Below, piece after piece: positions 7,090 through 12,547 of a stretch of 12,547 nucleotides of DNA; within the stretch, counting starts at the first letter, position 1; each line of letters starts with the position of its first letter. The stretch spans positions 1 through 12,547 of the forward strand of contig DATKWS010000127.1 of NCBI GenBank assembly GCA_035529435.1. Direction: 5' to 3'. This DNA comes from DATKWS01 sp035529435 (GTDB lineage Bacteria > Krumholzibacteriota > Krumholzibacteriia > Krumholzibacteriales > Krumholzibacteriaceae). Both the position numbers and the translations under genes were made by a program. The notes beneath the pieces were generated by a model. That model ran no database searches. It had not been told where the DNA came from and was given only the letters and a program-made list of their open reading frames with translations.

Positions 7090-7641
7090 TCAGCGGTAGA
7101 ACAGGTATCCGATCAGGCCGGCGGCAACGATCGTGTAGATCGGATGGACCCTGAGATAGAAAACCACCACGAACGCCCCGAGCGCTATCAGAAACGTATC
7201 GATGGACAGAACCGACTTGGGTGCGAGGTGCGCCACGGTGACAAGGAGCAAGGCGATAACAACGGGGCGCGCACCGCGGATGATCCCCTGCACGGACGTC
7301 AGTGTGCGGTACTTGTAGTACAGGACGACGAGGATCAGTATCAGGACGGTCGATGGGAGCAGCAGCCCGGAGATCGCCAGCGCGGCACCGAATGGACCGC
7401 CGGTCCTCAGACCGATGCAGAGTGCTATCTTGGTGGCAATCGGACCGGGCAGCGTATTTGCCATCGCAAGCACATCGATGAATTCCTCCGCCGTCAGCCA
7501 GCCATAGTGACGCACCGCCTCCTGCTCGATCAGCGGAATCATCGCGGGTCCCCCGCCGTAACCGAACAATCCTACCTTCAAGAATGATAAAAATATGCTC
7601 CAGTAGATTCCCACGATGAACACACCTACGCAATCGATCAT
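7090..7641 (-). CDS. Chromate transporter family protein, single-domain
   Basis: This 183-residue hydrophobic protein carries one chromate-transport (CHR) domain. Classical ChrA has two such domains in about 400 residues; short members work as single-domain proteins, often encoded in pairs. Motifs seen are FGYGGGPAMIPLIEQE at 26-41, LTAEEFIDVLAMANTLPGPIATKIA at 49-73, and a LLLPSTVLILILVVLYY helix at 93-109. Further hydrophobic segments lie at about 8-25, 125-140 and 150-182, so it is an inner-membrane protein. Only one copy is present and no chrB or second half follows. Many family members have no tested substrate, so chromate export is a family label rather than a finding. It is the first gene of the minus-strand cluster and is separated from alaX by 34 nt. 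The ATG at 7641 overlaps the stop of a three-codon leader frame. Confidence 0.92.
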   Translation of the reverse strand: MIDCVGVFIVGIYWSIFLSFLKVGLFGYGGGPAMIPLIEQEAVRHYGWLTAEEFIDVLAMANTLPGPIATKIALCIGLRTGGPFGAALAISGLLLPSTVLILILVVLYYKYRTLTSVQGIIRGARPVVIALLLVTVAHLAPKSVLSIDTFLIALGAFVVVFYLRVHPIYTIVAAGLIGYLFYR

Positions 7642-7649
7642 CCGCGCAT
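7638..7649 (-). other. Possible three-codon leader frame overlapping the chrA-like start (ATGA)
   Basis: On the minus strand ATG CGC GGA TGA runs from 7649 to 7638, and its TGA overlaps the ATG of the transporter gene as ATGA. GGAG at 7660-7657 is 7 nt from this short frame but 15 nt from the transporter start, which itself has no good site. The layout suggests translational coupling by reinitiation. It may be chance. Confidence 0.25.
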
Positions 7650-7670
7650 GGCGCCGCTCCGTTTCCCTCC

Positions 7671-7699
7671 ATCCTACTGCAACGGGAACAGCTTTACAA
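7671..7699 (-). promoter_or_regulatory. Candidate promoter for the chrA-alaX-pcm-deacetylase cluster
   Basis: On the minus strand TTGTAA (7699-7694) and TAGGAT (7676-7671) are separated by 17 bp. Each hexamer matches the sigma70 consensus at four of six positions. It lies about 30 bp before the first gene of the cluster. The call is based on spacing and hexamers only. Confidence 0.35.
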
Positions 7700-7797
7700 C
7701 TATTAGTTCAGACCGGATACCGGGCGTTGTACGGGTTCCATGGCTCCCTTTCTCGACGGCGGACGAATGTGTAATTGACCGAACCCATTATAAGATA

Positions 7798-7826
7798 TTG
7801 ACCGCCTCCCGCCCTGCCGTTACTCT
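7798..7826 (+). promoter_or_regulatory. Weak candidate promoter for the Omp85 gene, with a repeated TTGACC
   Basis: TTGACC at 7798-7803 (five of six matches to TTGACA) is followed after 17 bp by TACTCT at 7821-7826, a poor -10. The same TTGACC also occurs at 7775-7780, 23 bp earlier, in the sequence ATTGACCG. GGGAG at 7841-7845 is the ribosome-binding site, 8 nt before the ATG. The remainder of the 212-bp divergent gap shows no gene or RNA that I can recognise. Confidence 0.25.
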
Positions 7827-7853
7827 CACATACGGCACACGGGAGTATATTGT

Positions 7854-9155
7854 ATGGCACAGAGACGTATAGTAACCTCTCTCTTGATGCTCATGTTCAC
7901 CATGAGCGGCGCCGCGCCCGCGGTGTGTGAAACACCGGACGCCGAAAAAATTCTCAGCATCTCGGTCTTCGGGAGCGAGCGGGTCCGGAAAGAGCTCATC
8001 CTGATGAAGCTCGGGCTGCAACCGGGGGATGTATTCTCGGACGCACGGATCAATAACGGCCTCCAGCGTGTCAGAACATTATCCGGCATCCAGGAGGCGC
8101 AATCGCGCAGCGTTCGAAACGATGGTGAGAAGGGGGTGTGCCTCCTCATCATCGTCGACGAGACCGATACCCGTTCGATCAAACCACTCGTGCAGCGTAC
8201 CTTTGCGAACAAGATCGCATTCGGCGCCGCCGTCGACGAGAAGAACTTCCGCGGCTGGAACGAACAACTGCACGCCTCGGCCCTCTTCTATGGCGCGACG
8301 ATCCTCACGGGGAGCTGGCATAAACCGTACGCACTCGGAAAACCATTTCTCGATATCGGCGCGCATGCGCAGTACCGGTTCTACAACTATCCATTCCCCG
8401 ATTTCAAAGCGTTCCTCGTCGACGATGATGTCTCGTGGATAGAAGCGGCCGCATCACTTTGTTTCCACCCCGCGGAATATTTAACGCTCTCTCTCTCACC
8501 CGGCGTCGACCGGATCGATCTCGCCGATTCGATGCTGGCCGGCCAGGGGAGGAGCGATGTCCGCCCCGCCCCATCCGGGACTTTCTCCACCTTCGAGGCG
8601 GGGATCGAGATCGACATGCTGGACACGGATTTCTACCCGCGAAATGGGCTCAGGATCACCGCGGCACGCAGGGACTGGGGGATTTTCCAGAGCGACGCCG
8701 CGATGAAGAACTTCCTCTACCGGTTCCACGGGCTCTTCTTCCTGAAAATCGGCAGGGCGCTCCTCTCGTTCGATTCGCGGGGCACCTTCGTCCACGGACG
8801 GGTGCCGATCACACTCGTTCAGCATCTCGGCGGCGAGGAGACGATCCGCGGGTACGACTTCGGCGTCCTATCCGGCGACAACTGCCTGCTCGGAAGGACC
8901 GAGGTGCGCATTCCACTCAACTTCGACGATCTCGACGATCTCGGGAATCCGATGGTTCTCGTCGATTTCAATATCTTTCTCGACTCGGGCACGTGCTGGA
9001 GCGGCACCGAATCTCTCGACGCCGACCGGTTCCACAGTGGGTTCGGCTGCGGTCTCAACTTCATTCCAATCGAAAACAGGTTGATCAAGGTCGGGTACGC
9101 GTGGCGGCGGGAGACGTCGGGTATGTGGTACTTCGATATCGGGACGATGTTCTGA
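7854..9155 (+). CDS. Small Omp85/BamA-family outer-membrane protein with one POTRA domain
   Basis: This 433-residue protein has a Sec signal peptide (MAQRRIVTSLLMLMFTMSGA, likely cut after APA near residue 23). One POTRA-like domain covers about 30-105, beginning EKILSISVFGSERVRKE and ending VCLLIIVDETD. A D15/Omp85 beta-barrel follows at about 115-433. The family barrel signatures are DTDFYPRNGLRI at 257-268 and LGGEETIRGYDFG at 325-337, the latter being the conserved RGY motif of the L6 loop. The chain ends in Phe, as outer-membrane barrels usually do. BamA normally has five POTRA domains and about 800 residues, so this is a short relative rather than the housekeeping BamA. Family members insert or secrete proteins across the outer membrane, but some short ones are uncharacterised. 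The ATG has GGGAG 8 nt upstream. The nifS-selD gene follows after about 100 nt. Confidence 0.92.
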   Translation: MAQRRIVTSLLMLMFTMSGAAPAVCETPDAEKILSISVFGSERVRKELILMKLGLQPGDVFSDARINNGLQRVRTLSGIQEAQSRSVRNDGEKGVCLLIIVDETDTRSIKPLVQRTFANKIAFGAAVDEKNFRGWNEQLHASALFYGATILTGSWHKPYALGKPFLDIGAHAQYRFYNYPFPDFKAFLVDDDVSWIEAAASLCFHPAEYLTLSLSPGVDRIDLADSMLAGQGRSDVRPAPSGTFSTFEAGIEIDMLDTDFYPRNGLRITAARRDWGIFQSDAAMKNFLYRFHGLFFLKIGRALLSFDSRGTFVHGRVPITLVQHLGGEETIRGYDFGVLSGDNCLLGRTEVRIPLNFDDLDDLGNPMVLVDFNIFLDSGTCWSGTESLDADRFHSGFGCGLNFIPIENRLIKVGYAWRRETSGMWYFDIGTMF

Positions 9156-9168
9156 TTTATCGCACGCC

Positions 9169-9196
9169 TTGACATGATCAGCGGGAACGCTGAAAT
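9169..9196 (+). promoter_or_regulatory. Candidate promoter for nifS-selD with a perfect inverted repeat in the spacer
   Basis: TTGACA at 9169-9174 is a perfect -35 hexamer; TGAAAT at 9191-9196 is a four-of-six -10 after 16 bp. Within the spacer and overlapping the -10, TCAGCG (9178-9183) and CGCTGA (9188-9193) form a perfect 6-bp inverted repeat around GGAA. The repeat could be an operator or a short hairpin marking the end of the Omp85 transcript; no T-run follows it. Confidence 0.4.
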
Positions 9197-9243
9197 TTAC
9201 TTGCACTGCCGGAATGCAGGGAAGACCTTCGATATATCCTGAA

Positions 9244-9249
9244 AAGGAG
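9244..9249 (+). promoter_or_regulatory. Ribosome-binding site that favours a GTG start for nifS-selD
   Basis: AAGGAG ends one base before the ATG at 9251, which is too close, but lies 7 nt before the in-frame GTG at 9257. Starting at 9257 gives a protein beginning (V)PPIYLDFNATSP, matching the usual NifS/IscS N-terminus. Confidence 0.55.
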
Positions 9250-9256
9250 AATGCGG

Positions 9257-11503
9257 GTGCCACCGATCTATCTCGATTTCAATGCGACCTCCCCCATCTC
9301 ACCCGAAGTGTCGGCGGCGATGCGTCCCTACCTCGAGGAACGTTTCGGAAATCCCTCCAGCTCACATTGGTACGGAACGCAGACCAAACGCGCGATCGCC
9401 GCGGCACGCAGGCAGCTCGCCGACCTTCTCGGTTGTGAACCGGATGAGATCGTATTCACGAGCGGCGGAAGCGAATCGAACAACATGGCCATAAAGGGGG
9501 CTGCCTTCTCACGCCGCGACCGCGGCAGCCATATCATCACATCGGCGATCGAGCACCCCGCCGTAACCGAGGTCTGCCGGTATCTCGAGCGGAACGGCTT
9601 CACCGTAACCTATCTTCCCGTGGACGGGACGGGGCTCGTTTCGGTCGATGACCTGCGGGACGCCATCACTCCCGGCACGATTCTCGTTTCGATCATGCAC
9701 GCCAACAACGAGGTCGGCACGGTGCAGCCGATCGCCGGGCTGGCCGCGGCCGCCCGCGAGCGGGGCGCGCTCTTTCATACCGATGCGGCGCAGTCGATCG
9801 GCAAGATCCCCGTCAGGGTGGACGAACTGGAGATCGATCTTCTCTCAGTCGCGGGGCACAAGTTCTACGCACCGAAAGGCGTCGGGGCGCTGTATATCCG
9901 CTCCGGCGTCACGCTCGACAAGCTCATACACGGTGCCGATCACGAGCGGAATCTCAGAGCCGGCACGGAGAACGTTCTCGAGATCGTGGGACTCGGTGCG
10001 GCGGCGGAGCTCGCCGCGCGCGAGCTCACGGAAAACGCCGCGCACATGCGGGCACTGCGGGACCGGCTGGAGGAAGGCCTTCTCAAGGCCGCGCCGGACC
10101 TGCGGATCAACGGCAACCGCGGGCACAGGCTGCCCAATACCCTCAGCGTGAGCTTCCCGCTCGTCGAGGCCAACACGCTGCTCGATGAGATCGGAGACGA
10201 GGTGGCGGCATCAGCGGGCGCCGCCTGTCACACCGACTCGATCGACATCTCCACGGTGCTCACGGCGATGAATGTGCCGGCCGAGATCGCGATGGGCACG
10301 GTGCGCTTCTCGACGGGACGCACGACGACGGCAGAGGAGATCGACAGGGCGATCGCGATCGTCACCGGGACGGTCCGGCGCCTCAGGCCCGGCGGCGAGC
10401 CGGATCACCGTGCGGAGGCGGCTGAGGATCAGGTGAAGCTGACCCGCTTCACACACGGCCTCGGCTGCGCGTGCAAGCTGCGCCCCCAGGATCTCGAGCG
10501 TGTTCTCGCCGATCTCCCCGTCCCGGACGACGTCAATGTACTCGTCGGAACAGCCACGCTCGACGATGCGGCCGTCTACCGCATACGCGATGATCTGGCG
10601 ATCGTTCAGACGGTCGACTTCTTCACCCCGATTGTCGATGATCCGTATCACTTCGGCGCCATCGCGGCGGCCAACGCCCTGAGCGATATCTACGCAATGG
10701 GGGCCACTCCCCTCTTTGCCCTCAGTATCGTCGGTTTCCCCGAGAAGCGCCTTCCGCTCAAGGTCCTGAGGCGCATTCTCGACGGCGCCATGAGCGTGGC
10801 GAACGAGGCCGGCATCGCCATCATCGGGGGACACAGCATCGAGGACACCGAGCTCAAGTACGGCCTTGCCGTTTCGGGAGTGGTGCATCCCGACAGGATT
10901 CTCAGAAACAGCGGGGCCCGTCCGGGAGATCACATCGTTCTCACGAAACCGATCGGCACGGGGATTATCACCACCGCGATGAAACGGGGCATCGCCGAAC
11001 CGGAGACGGCGGAACGGGCCATCAGCATCATGAGCGCACTGAACCGCGGCGCCGCCGAGGCGGCCGCGGACTGTGCCGTCACCGCCTGCACCGATGTCAC
11101 GGGATTCGGCCTCCTCGGTCATCTGAAGGAAATGACGGAGGGAAGCGGCGTCGATGCGGAGATCTGGCTCGAGGCGGTTCCGGTCATACCCGGGACGCGC
11201 GAGCTCGCCGCCGACGGCGTGGTACCCGGGGGAACGGTCAACAACCACGCCTTCGTGTCGCCGGTCGTCGACTGGGATCCTTCGATTTCCCACACCGACC
11301 GGTTGGTACTGTCCGACGCGCAGACATCAGGGGGACTCCTCATCGCCATTGCCGGTGAAGACGTCCCCAAACTCGTAAAACGGCTCGTGGAGCGGGGTGT
11401 GACCGCGGAGCTCATTGGAAGATTCGTTGAAAAGGGGCCGGGCAGGATATCCGTATTACTGAGGCGCAACCACGCTACTCCTCGGCGTCATCACCGAGAC
11501 TGA
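9257..11503 (+). CDS. selD: Bifunctional cysteine desulfurase (NifS-like) / selenophosphate synthetase (SelD) fusion
   Basis: One continuous frame encodes two enzymes of selenium metabolism. Numbering counts the ATG at 9251 as residue 1. Residues 1-380 are a PLP-dependent NifS/IscS-type desulfurase: YLDFNATSP at 7-15, TSGGSESNNMA at 70-80, NNEVGTVQP at 152-160, HTDAAQS at 176-182, PLP Lys204 in AGHKFYAPKG, and catalytic Cys326 in SAGAACHTDS. Residues 395-750 are SelD: RFTHGLGCACKL at 399-410 with Cys406 and Lys409, DDAAVYR at 438-444, QTVDFFTPIVDDPYHFGAIA at 453-472, IIGGHSIEDTELKYGLAVSG at 524-543 and ACTDVTGFGLLGH at 612-624. The nucleophile position is Cys, not selenocysteine. A linker of about 15 residues joins the two. 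The desulfurase half can release selenium from selenocysteine, and the SelD half uses selenide plus ATP to make selenophosphate for selenoprotein or selenouridine-tRNA synthesis. The last dozen basic residues extend past the usual SelD end. Confidence 0.97.
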   Translation: MPPIYLDFNATSPISPEVSAAMRPYLEERFGNPSSSHWYGTQTKRAIAAARRQLADLLGCEPDEIVFTSGGSESNNMAIKGAAFSRRDRGSHIITSAIEHPAVTEVCRYLERNGFTVTYLPVDGTGLVSVDDLRDAITPGTILVSIMHANNEVGTVQPIAGLAAAARERGALFHTDAAQSIGKIPVRVDELEIDLLSVAGHKFYAPKGVGALYIRSGVTLDKLIHGADHERNLRAGTENVLEIVGLGAAAELAARELTENAAHMRALRDRLEEGLLKAAPDLRINGNRGHRLPNTLSVSFPLVEANTLLDEIGDEVAASAGAACHTDSIDISTVLTAMNVPAEIAMGTVRFSTGRTTTAEEIDRAIAIVTGTVRRLRPGGEPDHRAEAAEDQVKLTRFTHGLGCACKLRPQDLERVLADLPVPDDVNVLVGTATLDDAAVYRIRDDLAIVQTVDFFTPIVDDPYHFGAIAAANALSDIYAMGATPLFALSIVGFPEKRLPLKVLRRILDGAMSVANEAGIAIIGGHSIEDTELKYGLAVSGVVHPDRILRNSGARPGDHIVLTKPIGTGIITTAMKRGIAEPETAERAISIMSALNRGAAEAAADCAVTACTDVTGFGLLGHLKEMTEGSGVDAEIWLEAVPVIPGTRELAADGVVPGGTVNNHAFVSPVVDWDPSISHTDRLVLSDAQTSGGLLIAIAGEDVPKLVKRLVERGVTAELIGRFVEKGPGRISVLLRRNHATPRRHHRD

Positions 11504-11918
11504 CCGACGAAACCGCATCCGACACGACATAGATTCTCTCGTTATTGCTCCGTGGATCGACGGGAACGACGAAGAATCCTTTCTTGTTCCTGTTGTAGCC
11601 GAGAGTTACGCCGCGTATGACCTCGCCGCCACGGAGGGTAACCTTGATCTTCAGCCCCTTGAGTTTTGACGAATCGACCTCGTTGAAGGATTTCTTCTCC
11701 GAGTAGTACCGGTCCCCCCCGAGGGTCTTCACGAAAAAGACCGCAACGAGTTCCGCAACGTTCACCTCGCGTACGGCATCCCCATCATCACCAGAATCTG
11801 TTATCAGATGGAACGTGTTCCGCACCGGATTGAAATCGTGCGTATACCCCTTGCGCAACGCCCCATCCTTGTAATGCACGACGATGCGGTTCCGAACACC
11901 ACCTTGATCTCCCGACAT
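11475..11918 (-). CDS. Small DUF6982-like protein with two similar beta segments
   Basis: This 147-residue soluble protein has no signal peptide or membrane segment. It resembles a small uncharacterised domain family (DUF6982-like) whose members carry the patterns YKDGxLxKGYTxDF and LVAVFFVKTxGG. Two parts of the protein are alike: RIVVHYKDGALRKGYTHDFN at 11-30, followed by FHLI, and IKVTLRGGEVIRGVTLGYNR at 91-110, followed by FFVV. Each reads strand, turn with Gly, strand, then Phe-rich strand, suggesting duplication of one beta unit. VAELVAVFFVKTLGGDRYY lies between them. AAGGGAG lies 7 nt before the ATG, which supports the start. Its 3' end overlaps that of nifS-selD by 29 bp in a tail-to-tail arrangement. 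No function is established. The gene call is firmer than the family call. Confidence 0.8.
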   Translation of the reverse strand: MSGDQGGVRNRIVVHYKDGALRKGYTHDFNPVRNTFHLITDSGDDGDAVREVNVAELVAVFFVKTLGGDRYYSEKKSFNEVDSSKLKGLKIKVTLRGGEVIRGVTLGYNRNKKGFFVVPVDPRSNNERIYVVSDAVSSVSLGDDAEE

Positions 11919-12040
11919 AGCGCAACTCCCTTGCCGTTCTTTTCAGTCACCGGCTCCGTGAATTTCAGTAAATTAGCAAGTTCCTTGCCGAACGGTACAT
12001 ATTTCTCTTCACTGATTGCCCCGGCACGCGCGGATCGATG

Positions 12041-12059
12041 GCGGCACGGTGCGTGCCGC
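12041..12059. terminator. GC-rich hairpin (7-bp stem)
   Basis: GCGGCAC (12041-12047) and GTGCCGC (12053-12059) form a perfect 7-bp stem with a 5-nt loop. It follows the minus-strand gene ending at 12104 and precedes the DUF6982-like gene. No T-run follows on either strand, so an intrinsic terminator is not certain. Confidence 0.3.
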
Positions 12060-12078
12060 GTCCGTGCATCAGAGATCG

Positions 12079-12099
12079 GGCCGCCGCCGGGTGGCGGCC
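12079..12099. terminator. GC-rich hairpin immediately after a minus-strand stop codon
   Basis: GGCCGCC (12079-12085) and GGCGGCC (12093-12099) form a perfect 7-bp all-GC stem with a 7-nt loop, 4 nt beyond the stop of the minus-strand gene. It may end or stabilise that transcript. No U-tract follows. Together with the next hairpin it fills much of the 185-bp gap, in which I see no gene. Confidence 0.35.
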
Positions 12100-12103
12100 G
12101 CCG

Positions 12104-12547
12104 TTATCTCATCCTCCGCGTTACCTCTATCAGAGGCCCGCGCTCCACGCCGGATTCGCCGCAGAGTTTCGAGGACGGCAGGTAGGTCACCGCCGTGCGG
12201 TACCACGGTTCGAGAATCTCTATGTGCAGCGGCTCGGAACGTGTGCGGTTCCAGTCCACATCATCGCGGATTCGGATCATGTATCGATCGGGGTCATGAT
12301 CCCCGACCGGCACGATCAACGTCGCCATGTATGTCGCACCCGCGTGGATATCGAATAGATTCTCGATGACCGCCGCCTCCTGCAGGGTGAAGAAGGTATC
12401 CGAATACCAACCCTGGTAATTCGGCGTTTTTTGTCCCTTGATGATCGAGTACTCCTCTTCCGGCTCCACGAACAGAGATTTGACGATACAACGAAGCGAG
12501 TCGTCCGTCGAGAGAAGGTAGCGATCGCCATCCCTGGTCACTCCCAC
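12104..12547 (-). CDS. C-terminal part of a probable heparinase II/III-family protein (5' end outside the window)
   Basis: About 147 residues of the C-terminal region are present; the frame is still open at the window edge, so the true start lies beyond it and the GTG at the very end should not be taken as a start. The region is beta-rich and without Cys motifs. GDRYLLSTDD, then QGWYSDTFFTLQEAAVIEN and ATYMATLIVPVGD, resemble the C-terminal beta-sandwich of heparinase II/III-like polysaccharide lyases, where a GWYS-like strand and a final FxTLIxP strand are common. These enzymes or their relatives act on acidic polysaccharides. The catalytic region is not in the window, so this assignment is tentative; another beta-sandwich carbohydrate-active protein is possible. 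The gene lies upstream of the DUF6982-like gene on the same strand, with a 185-bp gap containing two GC hairpins. Confidence 0.55.
   Translation of the reverse strand: MGVTRDGDRYLLSTDDSLRCIVKSLFVEPEEEYSIIKGQKTPNYQGWYSDTFFTLQEAAVIENLFDIHAGATYMATLIVPVGDHDPDRYMIRIRDDVDWNRTRSEPLHIEILEPWYRTAVTYLPSSKLCGESGVERGPLIEVTRRMR

Noticed and set aside
9251..9253. ATG at 9251 as the start of nifS-selD
   Set aside because: The Shine-Dalgarno sequence ends only one base before it; the GTG at 9257 has ideal spacing. The difference is two residues and not certain.
10466..10477. Possible selenocysteine (in-frame TGA) at the SelD active site
   Set aside because: The codons are TGC GCG TGC AAG, that is Cys-Ala-Cys-Lys, so this is the cysteine form of SelD.
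11840..12030. Open minus-strand frame containing EEKYVPFGKELANLL, upstream of and overlapping the start of the DUF6982-like gene
   Set aside because: It looks protein-like for about 35 residues but has no start codon or ribosome-binding site and runs out of frame into the DUF6982-like gene. A decayed gene end cannot be excluded.

Overview
The window is GC-rich, gene-dense bacterial DNA. The organism is a Gram-negative (diderm) bacterium: it encodes an Omp85/BamA-type outer-membrane barrel protein with a signal peptide and a terminal Phe. A Tat-signal DUF362 protein, a polyferredoxin, a NifS-SelD fusion and a SpoIIE/RsbU-type phosphatase point to a selenium-using, probably anaerobic or facultative lineage outside the well-studied model groups (deep FCB-type phyla or former Deltaproteobacteria are plausible). 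The sequence alone does not fix the taxon. No tRNA, rRNA, CRISPR array, insertion sequence or phage gene was seen, so this looks like ordinary chromosome.

Layout, left to right. (1) 1-107: C-terminal tail of a plus-strand gene, probably a low-molecular-weight phosphatase/arsenate reductase. (2) 138-1325, minus: a GAF-like plus PP2C/SpoIIE phosphatase. (3) A divergent control region of about 160 bp with a palindrome. (4) 1490-4011, plus: a Tat-exported DUF362 protein followed by a fused NapH-NapG-like polyferredoxin, probably one two-gene redox operon. (5) 4040-7641, minus: four close genes read as chrA-like transporter, AlaX-type tRNA editing protein, pcm and an HDAC-like deacetylase; gaps are 26-56 bp. 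(6) A 212-bp divergent region. (7) 7854-9155, plus: a small single-POTRA Omp85 protein. (8) 9257-11503, plus: one 748-residue polypeptide joining a cysteine desulfurase to selenophosphate synthetase. (9) 11475-11918, minus: a DUF6982-like small protein whose 3' end overlaps the previous gene tail to tail. (10) 12104-12547, minus: the C-terminal part of a probable heparinase II/III-family protein.

How the genes fit together. The NifS-SelD fusion should deliver selenium from selenocysteine directly to selenophosphate synthesis. DUF362 plus the NapGH fusion looks like a membrane electron-transfer module without a recognisable terminal reductase in the window. In the minus-strand operon AlaX (mischarged tRNA), Pcm (isoaspartyl repair) and the deacetylase share a damage-control theme; that reading is inference. 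The points most worth checking are the NifS-SelD fusion, the internal Tat-like segment in the NapGH fusion, and the missing canonical start codon of the AlaX gene, where the reading frame opens at an ATC behind a good Shine-Dalgarno sequence.
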